Shown here: one piece after another, positions 1-6,700 of the stretch
Numbering within the stretch: the stretch's first letter is position 1
Layout: every line of letters begins with the position of its first letter
Assembly (NCBI GenBank): GCA_031273585.1
Contig: JAISRP010000227.1
Location: 1-6,976 of the forward strand
Direction: 5' to 3'
From: Synergistaceae bacterium
GTDB lineage: Bacteria; Synergistota; Synergistia; Synergistales; Synergistaceae
DNA: 6,976 nucleotides
Translations under genes and position numbers: made by a program
Notes under the pieces: generated by a model
Told to the model about the DNA's origin: nothing
What the model saw: the letters and a program-made list of their open reading frames with translations, nothing else
The model's database searches: none

Positions 1-70
1 CTACTTGCAGCAACCTTACTCCAGCGACCCTATCTGGTAACGTCTGGCTGGGGAGCGCCAAGTCAAACTG

Positions 71-104
71 AGAAGTCCGTCCGCTCTCCGGTGGGCTTCT
101 TTCT
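71..104 (+). terminator. Terminator-like hairpin at the left edge
   Basis: An 8-bp stem (arms AGAAGTCC at 71-78 and GGGCTTCT at 93-100, with one G-T wobble) encloses a 14-nt loop that can add a short inner CCG/CGG stem. It is followed by TTTCT on the + strand. This resembles an intrinsic terminator for a + strand transcript entering from outside the window. On the minus strand no T-run follows the stem, so it would not terminate in that direction. The T-tract is short and interrupted, so termination may be weak. Frames entering from the left edge close at 38-40, 69-71 and 106-108. None can be identified from so few codons. Confidence 0.45.
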
Positions 105-110
105 GTGAAG

Positions 111-119
111 ATTATAGCA
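111..119 (-). promoter_or_regulatory. Extended -10-like promoter motif on the minus strand
   Basis: Read on the minus strand this is TGCTATAAT: a consensus TATAAT preceded by the TGn extension. There is no recognisable -35 hexamer at 16-18 bp spacing, so it would have to work as an extended -10 promoter. It lies just downstream of the stop of the minus-strand phage-gene remnant and points towards the left edge. It could therefore drive the next minus-strand gene outside the window. A chance match is possible in a short AT-richer patch. Confidence 0.3.
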
Positions 120-136
120 CAATCACGCTGTGTAGG

Positions 137-400
137 CTATCCGGCCTTCCCGAGGTCGCGCCGCACGGATTCGAGGTAATCCACGCCGTGAACGCGGTGA
201 ATATAGTTGACCTTGTCGAGCTCGATGACTTCCTTGCCGCCAATCCAAACCTTGATGTATGTGCATTCCAGCTCGTTCGAGTTGTCGGAGCCAGTTCCCG
301 CGTTCAGGCTCTTCGGTCTTACGTCCCTGGGTTTGAGGAAATTGAGTCTGGAAAATAGCCTGCCTCTGTGGTTTAATAGTTTGTACGATATGTATGACCT
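137..400 (-). pseudogene. Remnant of a contractile-phage tail tube protein (P2 FII-like), C-terminal part only
   Basis: On the minus strand a frame ends in TAG at 139-137 and stays open upstream to a TGA at 481-479. It contains no ATG, GTG or TTG that could start a gene of useful length. Its last residues include TYIKVWIGGKEVIELD, then VNYIHRV and HGVDYLESVRRDLG. The order Y-x-K, G-x-x-V-x-E-x-D, N, V-x-GVD-x-L, R-x-x-LG is what I know from the C-terminus of the P2 FII tail tube family, which builds the inner tube of contractile tails. An RGRLFSRLNF segment further upstream also fits the RGR region of that family. The family is usually about 170 residues, so only about the last 80-85 could be present, and homology upstream of about position 380 is unclear. 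The 5' part is lost where the chromate-transporter gene begins. The 137-309 part is best supported; the right boundary is estimated. The family call is from memory of the motif pattern. Confidence 0.6.
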
Positions 401-432
401 GGCGCTGATTTCAAACCGGACGGCGCACTGTG

Positions 433-438
433 GGTGAT
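433..438 (+). promoter_or_regulatory. Ribosome binding site that favours the GTG start at 445
   Basis: GGTGAT matches the 3' half of the full anti-SD complement (AAGGAGGTGAT) and lies 6 nt before GTG 445. The earlier in-frame GTG at 430 has no purine-rich site ahead of it, only CGGACGG. A start at 445 also places the first CHR membrane segment close to the N-terminus, as is usual for the family. Confidence 0.45.
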
Positions 439-444
439 ATAAAG

Positions 445-987
445 GTGTCGGAGTTTGTAAAAATTTTTTTCGCGTTTTTCAAGGTGGGCATCCTCACGTT
501 CGGCGGCGGGTATACGATGCTCCCCCTGCTGCAGAGGGATATATCTCAGAAGCTGGGCTGGGCCACGGACGAGGAGATAATCGACTACTACGCCATAAGC
601 CAGAGCCTGCCGGGGATCATAGCCATAAACACGGCGATGCTGATAGGCTACGGGAGGAGGAGGACATCAGGCCTCGTTGCGGCGACGCTTGGCATGAGCT
701 GTCCGTCCATAATCATAATCCTGATAATAGCAGTGTTCATAAGCAATTTCCTGCACCTCGAGTTCATCTCCCACGCCTTTAACGGCATCAGGGTGGCGGT
801 GGCGGCGCTCATATTCAACTCGGCGATCAGCATGTGGAGGAGCGGCGTCAAGGACGCCGCCGGTTTTCTCATCTTCGCCGCGGCGCTCGCCGCGTTTTCG
901 CTCGCCGACATATCGCCGGTATGGCCTGTGGTGGCGGGCGGAGCTGCCGGAATAGCGCTTAAATCCGGACGGAAGGCCCAGCCGTGA
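445..987 (+). CDS. Chromate transporter, half-size CHR protein, first of a pair
   Basis: This is a ChrA/CHR-family inner-membrane transporter of the short type, with a single CHR domain of about 180 residues where full-length ChrA has two. Family members export chromate or handle related anions; the substrate here is not shown by the sequence. From GTG 445, the family signature FGGGYTMLP lies at residues 19-27, after a hydrophobic start. SQSLPGIIAIN follows at about 52-62, matching the second conserved CHR motif. Several hydrophobic segments come next, including the Ile-rich one near 90-102, and the C-terminus is short and basic. GTG 430 would add five residues (MGDIK) but lacks a ribosome site. 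The stop overlaps the start of the second CHR gene by 4 bases, so the two should be made together and probably form a heteromer with opposite topologies, as proposed for paired short CHR proteins. No clear sigma-70 promoter was found upstream, where the phage remnant lies. Confidence 0.92.
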   Translation: MSEFVKIFFAFFKVGILTFGGGYTMLPLLQRDISQKLGWATDEEIIDYYAISQSLPGIIAINTAMLIGYGRRRTSGLVAATLGMSCPSIIIILIIAVFISNFLHLEFISHAFNGIRVAVAALIFNSAISMWRSGVKDAAGFLIFAAALAAFSLADISPVWPVVAGGAAGIALKSGRKAQP

Positions 988-1547
988 TATACCTCGTCCT
1001 GATATACGAATTTCTGAAGATAGGGCTCTTCTCGATCGGGGGAGGGCTCGCCACTCTGCCCTTTCTGTACCAGCTCGCCGACAAGTACACGTGGTTTTCC
1101 CGCGAGATGTTGATAGACATGATAGCCATCTCGGAGTCCACCCCCGGGCCGATAGGCATCAACATGGCGACCTACGCCGGATACGCGGCGGCTGGCGTAT
1201 CCGGCGGCATAATAGCGACGATGGCCCTGATAACGCCGTCGTTTTTCATACTGTCCGTCGTGGTGAGGGTTCTGGAGGGCTTCAAGGAAAGCCGCCTCGT
1301 GAAGTCGGCGTTTTATGGCATCCGGCCGGCCGTGACGGCCCTCATCGCGTCCGCCGCCCTGGGGATCGCTAAGATCTCCCTGCTCGACATCCCGCGCTAC
1401 AGCGAGACCGGCCTCGTTCAGGATATCCTTGGTTACTGGCAGCTATTGCTGTTCGCCGTGACATTCTACGCGCTGAACAGATATAAGGGACACCCGGTGT
1501 TTTACATCGCCGCCGCAGCCTTGGCCGGCGTCATCCTCCGCCTCTGA
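984..1547 (+). CDS. Chromate transporter, half-size CHR protein, second of a pair
   Basis: This is the second short CHR-family membrane protein, 187 residues, partner of the gene before it. The start is GTG 984 inside GTGA, which overlaps the preceding stop. GGAAGG at 971-976 lies 7 nt ahead and is a good ribosome site. The family motif appears as IGGGLATLP at residues 18-26, and SESTPGPIGIN at about 50-60 is the conserved second CHR motif. The rest is mostly hydrophobic with an ITPSFFILS segment typical of the family, and it ends in a hydrophobic helix near 170-187. The two proteins are diverged copies of one domain, as in other split ChrA pairs, and together would equal a full-length ChrA. 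No T-tract terminator directly follows; a hairpin cluster begins about 35 nt downstream. Family assignment is firm; chromate as the real substrate is only inferred from the family name. Confidence 0.93.
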   Translation: MIYLVLIYEFLKIGLFSIGGGLATLPFLYQLADKYTWFSREMLIDMIAISESTPGPIGINMATYAGYAAAGVSGGIIATMALITPSFFILSVVVRVLEGFKESRLVKSAFYGIRPAVTALIASAALGIAKISLLDIPRYSETGLVQDILGYWQLLLFAVTFYALNRYKGHPVFYIAAAALAGVILRL

Positions 1548-1633
1548 ACTGCGCTCGCCGGCAGCGGGCGGAAGAATCGGACCGTGGGCGCCGCCCACGC
1601 CCGCCGGGGGACCAGTCCCCCGGACCCCCGATT

Positions 1634-1672
1634 GTTTTTTTGTTTTCGCCCGCCGGGCGAAAACAAAAAAAC
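1634..1672. repeat. Perfect 18-bp inverted repeat with 3-nt loop
   Basis: The left arm at 1634-1651 is G, seven Ts, G, TTTT, CGCCC. The right arm at 1655-1672 is its exact complement, and GCC is the loop. In RNA it would form an uninterrupted 18-bp hairpin. The T-run comes before the GC core and the A-run after it, on both strands. A bidirectional intrinsic terminator would have the opposite order, so this is not a canonical terminator in either direction. Confidence 0.8.
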
Positions 1673-1710
1673 TTGATGGAGGTCCAGGAGGCACAGCCTC
1701 AAGCGCGGGG

Positions 1711-1734
1711 TTTGGGGCGGAGCCCCAAGGTTTT
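1711..1734 (+). terminator. Candidate terminator hairpin ahead of the efflux promoter
   Basis: TTTGGGGC (1711-1718) pairs with GCCCCAAG (1722-1729) through seven Watson-Crick pairs and one wobble, with GGA as the loop, followed by GTTTT at 1730-1734. It lies about 19 nt before the -35 box of the tetR promoter, where it could stop read-through from the CHR genes. The T-run is only four long. It may instead simply be part of the repeat element. Confidence 0.4.
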
Positions 1735-1752
1735 GCATCGACATCCCCAGAC

Positions 1753-1782
1753 TTGACATACATGCGCGAAGGTATATATAAT
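1753..1782 (+). promoter_or_regulatory. Near-consensus sigma-70 promoter of the efflux operon
   Basis: TTGACA (1753-1758) and TATAAT (1777-1782) are both exact consensus hexamers, separated by 18 bp. Transcription should begin near 1789, about 30 nt ahead of the tetR-type start. A promoter this strong would normally need a repressor to keep it quiet, which fits the first gene of the operon. Confidence 0.85.
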
Positions 1783-1810
1783 CCCCTTGCCTGTTCTGCG
1801 GGCAGAGGGG
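1783..1810. promoter_or_regulatory. Candidate operator for the TetR-type repressor
   Basis: An imperfect inverted repeat begins right after the -10 box. CCCCTTGCCTG (1783-1793) faces CGGGCAGAGGGG (1799-1810) and is complementary apart from one unpaired G at 1805 and one wobble pair, around a 5-nt centre. It covers the expected transcription start, a usual place for a TetR-family operator, so it may be the autoregulatory site. As RNA it would fold into a 5' leader hairpin partly enclosing the AGGGGG ribosome site, so a post-transcriptional role is also possible. Binding is inferred from position and symmetry only. Confidence 0.4.
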
Positions 1811-1820
1811 GTATAACTGG

Positions 1821-2474
1821 ATGGCGCGGAGAACGAAGGTCGAGGCCCTCGAGACGAGGGAGAAACTTCTCGGGTCGGCGCTCGAGGTCATGTGCGACAA
1901 GCCGTTTTCGAGGGTTTCGATGAGCGAGATAGCGGAGAGGGTCGGGTTCTCGAAGGGGGCGGCGTACTGGCACTTTAAAAATAAACATGAGCTTCTCCTG
2001 AACGTCGTTCAGAACCTCTGCGAACTCGTCCAGCGGGAGCTGTTCGACGGCTGCGGGGCGCAGGCGGACCTGCGCGACGTGCGCGAGTATTTTAGAAGGA
2101 AGATGCATAATGCCACACGGAGCAAACGGATGCATATGATGATCAAGCTGGTGAATCGGAGGGGCGAGTGGCCGGACGACCTGCGCGAGAGGGTGATAGA
2201 GGTCCTGATAGCGAGGAACAGGACTGAGCGAGAGATGGTGGAGCGCGCGCTCGTGAGGGCTCGGAGCGACGGCAGGATCGGCTCCGGCATCCCGGCGGGG
2301 GACCTGTCCCTTCTAATAACCGCCGTATTTCAGGGGCTCTTTATCTTTCACCTCCACGAGTTCTACAGCCTGGACTTCGCAAAGTACACGGATTTCATCT
2401 TCGACGCTTTCGAGATTGCCGCGAAGAGCGGCGGTAATTCAGGAGAATACCCCGCAGAGGGAAGGAGTGCATGA
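1821..2474 (+). CDS. TetR/AcrR-family transcriptional repressor of the efflux operon
   Basis: A cytoplasmic DNA-binding regulator of 217 residues, the usual TetR-family size. The N-terminus MARRTKVEALETRE is the opening seen in AcrR/TtgR-type repressors of RND pumps. The helix-turn-helix covers about residues 34-54 (MSEIAERVGFSKGAAYWHF), with the family's GAxYWHFKNK motif at 46-55. Residues from about 70 on form the helical ligand-binding domain, which has no conserved sequence to reveal the ligand. ATG 1821 is preceded by AGGGGG at 1806-1811 with 9 nt spacing. The gene is first in the operon behind a near-consensus promoter and candidate operator, and the adaptor gene begins 3 nt after its stop. 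It therefore most likely represses its own operon and is released by pump substrates (inference). An activator role is possible but less likely for this subfamily. Confidence 0.93.
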   Translation: MARRTKVEALETREKLLGSALEVMCDKPFSRVSMSEIAERVGFSKGAAYWHFKNKHELLLNVVQNLCELVQRELFDGCGAQADLRDVREYFRRKMHNATRSKRMHMMIKLVNRRGEWPDDLRERVIEVLIARNRTEREMVERALVRARSDGRIGSGIPAGDLSLLITAVFQGLFIFHLHEFYSLDFAKYTDFIFDAFEIAAKSGGNSGEYPAEGRSA

Positions 2475-2477
2475 TAT

Positions 2478-3734
2478 ATGGCATTGAGATCGAACAGGCG
2501 CATCTGGATCACGAACGTAGTGCTAGTCGTGTTGGTCGCGGCGGCTATTTTCGCGAAGTCCCGCATCACGGGAGAGCTCGGCGCAGTTCAGGCTCTGTCG
2601 GCGGAAAACCCCGCCCCTCAGGAGCCGCCGGCTCCTTCCGTGGCGGTTTATGTTTTGGAGAGGGCCGATCTTGCCGTCAAGCGCGAGTATATAGGGCTCG
2701 TCGAGCCCATGCAGACCGTGGCGATAAAGCCGCAGGTCGCGGGGGAGATAGCGGAGGTACACTTCAAGGAGGGCTCGCTCGTAAAGGAGGGGGACCTGCT
2801 GTTCACGCTCGACGCGCGTCAGTATCAGGCGAATGTCGCGTTAAGAAAAGCGGATCTCGCGAAGGCTCAGGCGAACCACGCCAGGGCCGCCAAGTACCAC
2901 GAACGCCTCAAGGCGGCGGACCAGCGAAGCATCTCGGCATCGGACCTGGACATGGCGCAGAACGACGTTCTTCAGGGCAAGGCCGCTATAGAGCAGGCCA
3001 GGGCCGCGTTGAGGCTGGCCGAGATCGACCTGGGCTACACGAAGATCAAGGCCCCCATATCCGGCAGGATCGGCCGGGCCGAGTTCACTAAGGGCAACTA
3101 CGTCACGCCCGCCTCGGATCAGCTCGCCAACATCGTGCAGGTCGACCCCATCCGGGTGGCCTTTGCGCTTCCCGACAGGGATTACCTTGAGCAGATGGAG
3201 GCGTTTAGCTCGTCCGGAAAATCGGTGTACGACACGACGATAATTCTCGCCAACGGACGGGAGCACCCGTCGGGCGGTGAGCGCGACTTCGAGGACAACG
3301 CCATGGATTCGCGCACCGGGTCGATCATGACGCGGCTCCGCTTCAAAAACGAGTCCGGCGCCCTCGTCCCCGGCGCGATGGTTCGGGTCCGGACGAAGCC
3401 GGCCCGCGGACATGTGGCGGTCGTTCTGCCGCAGGAGGCCGTGATGGCCAACTCGTCCGGCGACTACGTCTACGTGGTCGACGGCGCCAACACTGCTCAG
3501 ATTCGCCCTGTCACGCTCGGGGCCGAGGTTGGCGCGATGAGGGAGGTAGTCTCGGGCCTGGAGGCCGGGGAGACGGTCATAGTGAGGGGCCTGCAGTCCG
3601 TCCGTCCGGGGGCCGCGGTAAACCCGTCCCCGATGAAGGCGGACGGGGAGGAGAGGACTCCGGCCGAGATGGCAATGGAGTCCGGCTACGACGTGATCGC
3701 GTTGAAAGAGCCGTCCTCCGGCTCGGGGCAGTAG
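2478..3734 (+). CDS. RND efflux periplasmic adaptor (membrane fusion protein, HlyD/AcrA type)
   Basis: A 418-residue adaptor that would link the inner-membrane RND pump to the outer-membrane channel. Residues 10-27 are hydrophobic after a basic start (RSNRR), so it is an uncleaved anchor or a signal peptide. There is no lipobox Cys, so it is not a lipoprotein like AcrA. The first lipoyl half is at about 78-112 (IKPQVAGEI, EGSLVKEGDLLFTLD). A coiled-coil hairpin covers about 115-185, rich in Ala, Lys and Gln. The second lipoyl half is at 187-210 (YTKIKAPISGRIG). The beta-barrel and membrane-proximal domains follow from about 220 (VDPIRVAFALPDRDYL) to 385, ending in a Pro/Ser-rich tail. ATG 2478 has AAGGAG at 2462-2467, 10 nt ahead. 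An earlier ATG at 2471 overlaps the tetR stop but is in another frame. The pump gene starts 3 nt after the stop. Confidence 0.95.
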   Translation: MALRSNRRIWITNVVLVVLVAAAIFAKSRITGELGAVQALSAENPAPQEPPAPSVAVYVLERADLAVKREYIGLVEPMQTVAIKPQVAGEIAEVHFKEGSLVKEGDLLFTLDARQYQANVALRKADLAKAQANHARAAKYHERLKAADQRSISASDLDMAQNDVLQGKAAIEQARAALRLAEIDLGYTKIKAPISGRIGRAEFTKGNYVTPASDQLANIVQVDPIRVAFALPDRDYLEQMEAFSSSGKSVYDTTIILANGREHPSGGERDFEDNAMDSRTGSIMTRLRFKNESGALVPGAMVRVRTKPARGHVAVVLPQEAVMANSSGDYVYVVDGANTAQIRPVTLGAEVGAMREVVSGLEAGETVIVRGLQSVRPGAAVNPSPMKADGEERTPAEMAMESGYDVIALKEPSSGSGQ

Positions 3735-3737
3735 CTC

Positions 3738-6700
3738 ATGTTCTCTAAATTTTTCATAAACCGTCCAAGGTTTGCTATGGTGATCGCCTTTGTGCTGATG
3801 ATAGCCGGCGCCATATCCGCGACGAGCCTGCCGGTGAAGCAGTATCCCGACGTAGCTCCGCCGCAGATCCGGGTATTCGCGAGCTTCCCCGGAGCGGATG
3901 CGGAGACGCTGGCAAACACCGTAGCGGCCCCGCTGGAGGAGGCGATAAACGGCGTCGACGGCATGATATACATGAACTCGACGTCGAGCAGCTCCGGCAT
4001 ATACACGCTAGCAATAACATTCAGGACCGGCACTGACTCGAACATGGCGCTTGTCAAGGTCCAGAACAGGATTCAGCAGGCAACGCCGCTTCTGCCGACG
4101 GAGGTCACCCAGAGGGGCATCACCGCCAACACCAGCTTTTCCGACACGCTGGGATTCCTGGCGCTCGTGTCCCCGAACGGCACGAGGGACAGCCTCTTCC
4201 TGACGGACTACGTCTACAACAACGTCAGCAGCGTCTTAAACCGGGTCCCAGGCATAGGAAACGTCGAGGTGTTCGGCGCGCGCTACAGCATAAGGGTCTG
4301 GCTGAACCCCGAGAGGCTGGCGTCCATGGGCCTCAGCACAGGAGACGTCGCTAACGCCATATCGAGCCAGAACAGGCAGGCGTCCATAGGCTCCATCGGG
4401 TCGAGCCCGGGCAATGAGAACAGCCCCCTGGTCTACTCGCTCACGACGAGGGGCAGGCTCGGGAGCGTCAGGGAGTTCGAGGAGATAGTGCTCAGGACGA
4501 CAGATCAGGGAGGGCTCGTGAAGCTGAAGGAGGTCTCCCGCATCGAGCTCGGCGCGGAGTCCTACAACCTGAGCGCGATGTTAGGCAACTCCCCGTCAGC
4601 CATGATGGCAGTCTCTCAGGCAGCCGACGCGAACGCCCTCGACGTCATGGCGGATACGAAGCGCGCGATAGACGAGCTGTCGAGGAACCTGCCGTCCGAC
4701 ATGGAGTTCATCATAGGGTACGACTCCACTGACTACGTCCGGGCGACGATAATCGAGATCATCGAGACTCTGCTCCTCACGTTCTTCCTGGTCGTCCTCG
4801 TCTGCTACGTATTTCTTCAGGACTGGCGCGTCACCCTCGTGCCGGTGGCGGCCATCCCTATCTCCCTGCTGGCCACCTTCATCGGGCTGAAGCTGCTCGG
4901 ATTCAGCATCAACATCCTGACGCTCTTCGGGCTGGTTCTGGTCATCGGGACCGTGGTGGACGACGCCATAATCGTCGTCGAGAGGGTGCTCTTCATCATG
5001 GATCGCGACAGATCCGGCCCGATGGAGGCGACCGAGCAGGCGATGCGCGACATCACGGGGCCGATGACGGCGACGACGCTGATATTCCTGGCGATTTTCG
5101 TGCCGGTCATGTTCATGGGCGGCATCACCGGCGTCATATACCGGCAGTTCGCGGTCACGATAGCCTTCGCGGTAGTCTTCTCGCTCGTAGTCGCCCTGAC
5201 GCTGAGCCCCGCAATGTGCGCCCACATGCTGACAAACGTCAGGCCGAAGAGGCGCGGCCCGCTCGCGTGGTTCAACAAGGCCGTCGCGGTGAGCACGAGC
5301 GGGTACGTGGCCCTGTCTATGCAGATCGCCCGCAGGACGGTTCTGACCGTGCTGTTCTTCGCGGCTGTGACCGGTGCGTCGTACTGGATGCTCGGGGCGA
5401 CCCGGACGTCGTTCATACCGGACGAGGATCAGGGCGCCGCGTTTGCGGCGATTCAGCTTCCGGAGGGGGCGTCGCAGGGACGGACCAGGGCTGTGATGGA
5501 CAAGTTCGTAGGCGGCGTGAGCCAGATCCCCGGCGTGAAGTTCATCGGCAAGATAGAGGGCTTCAGCATAATGGGGGACTCGGGGGAGAACGTTGGGTCC
5601 GTCATAATGCCGCTTGAAAATTGGTCGCAGAGGAACACCCCGGAGAAGAGCCTGGGCAGCATATTCGCGCAGGCCCAGGGGATTGCCGCCGGCATCCCCG
5701 AGGCCAGGATCAACATCTTCACTCCCCCCGCGATCAGCGGGATGGGCATAGCGGGCGGGCTGGACATGCGCCTTCAGTCGAGGCTCGAGAACGACCCGGA
5801 GAGGCTGGCCCAGGTGATGAACGGGCTCATCGGAAGAATAATGGCCTCTCCCGAGTTCAGCCTCGCCTTCAGCTCGTACACGGCCGACACGCCTCACCTC
5901 TTCCTGGACATAGACAGGGAGAAGGCCGAGATGCTAGGGGTCTCGGTGTCGAACGTCTTCAGCACCCTCCAGACGTACTTCGGGACGGCGTACATAAACG
6001 ACATAAACATAGGTACTCAGGTGAACAAGGTGATCCTCCAGAGCGACTGGTCGTTCAGGAACACGATGGAGAGCGTCGGCAGCATATATGTCAGGAACGC
6101 CGCGGGCGAGAAGGTCCCCGCGTCGAGCTTCGCCACCCTCAAAAAAGTGCTCGCCCCGAGGTCCGTGAGCAGGTACAACCTGTACCCGACGGCTGCCATC
6201 ACCGCGTTCCTGAGGGCGGGATTCTCGACCGGTCAGGGGATGGAGCGCATAGCCGAGCTCGCCTCCGAGCTGCCGGAGGGCTACACCTACGAGTGGTCCG
6301 GCATGACGTACCAGGAGCAGGAGGCCAGCGGTCAGGTGCTCTTCATAGTATTCGTGGCCCTCGCGTTCGGCTACCTCTTCCTCGTGGCGCAGTACGAGAG
6401 CTGGACCGTGCCGCTGGGCGTCGTGCTCTCGCTTCCCGTGGCGCTGCTTGGCGCGCTGATAGGGATATGGGTCATGGGGTTGGAGCTCAGCATCTACTCG
6501 CAGCTAGGCATACTGCTCTTAGTCGGGCTGGCCGCCAAAAACGCCATCCTCATCGTCGAGTTCGCCAAGGAGCAGCACGACTCAGCGGGGCTCTCGATAA
6601 TCGACGCCGCGACTGAGGCGGGGCGCGAGCGCTTCCGCTCCGTCATGATGACGGCCCTCACATGCGTTATAGGAGTTTCCCCCATGCTGGTGGCGACCGG

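Larger units (their letters stand above)
1583..1734. repeat. Hairpin-rich intergenic element, probably a dispersed repeat
   Basis: Five short inverted repeats stand almost back to back between the CHR pair and the efflux operon. They are CGTGGGC/GCCCACG (1583-1599), CCGGGGGA/TCCCCCGG (1604-1623), an 18-bp perfect repeat (1634-1672), GAGGC/GCCTC (1688-1700) and TTGGGGC/GCCCCAA (1712-1728). No coding frame with family features is visible. The dense palindromes, with G-runs and C-runs between genes, resemble noncoding dispersed elements found between genes in several GC-rich anaerobes (from memory, not checked). Possible roles are transcript insulation or mRNA 3'-end protection. Copy number in the genome cannot be seen from one window. 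Confidence 0.6.

Noticed and set aside
1..108. Possible 3' end of a + strand gene entering from the left
   Set aside because: Three frames close at 38-40, 69-71 and 106-108, each with too few codons to recognise. A terminator-like hairpin downstream is only weak support for any of them.
1..110. A riboswitch or tRNA on the minus strand at the left edge
   Set aside because: An AGCCAGAC stretch recalls part of a cobalamin riboswitch, but the other conserved boxes are absent and no cloverleaf can be drawn.
207..437. A 76-codon + strand frame in the left region
   Set aside because: It is antisense to the frame resembling a phage tail tube C-terminus. It has no family features, is Ser/Leu-rich, and its end runs across the start of the CHR gene.
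1634..1672. The 18-bp inverted repeat as a bidirectional intrinsic terminator
   Set aside because: Terminators need a T-run after the GC stem. Here an A-run follows the stem on both strands.
1443..2135. A 230-codon minus-strand frame across the spacer, with shorter ones nested in it
   Set aside because: It reads antisense through the end of a CHR gene, the hairpin element, the promoter and the tetR helix-turn-helix. Pro/Arg-rich composition is what such GC-rich palindromes give by chance.
4596..5897. A 433-codon minus-strand frame inside the RND gene
   Set aside because: It is antisense to conserved pump sequence and very rich in Arg, His, Asp and Glu, the usual composition of a shadow frame in a GC-rich gene.
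5621..6616. A 331-codon + strand frame inside the RND gene in another frame
   Set aside because: It is Arg/Gly/His-rich with no motifs, while the main frame here carries recognisable pump motifs and helices 8-10.
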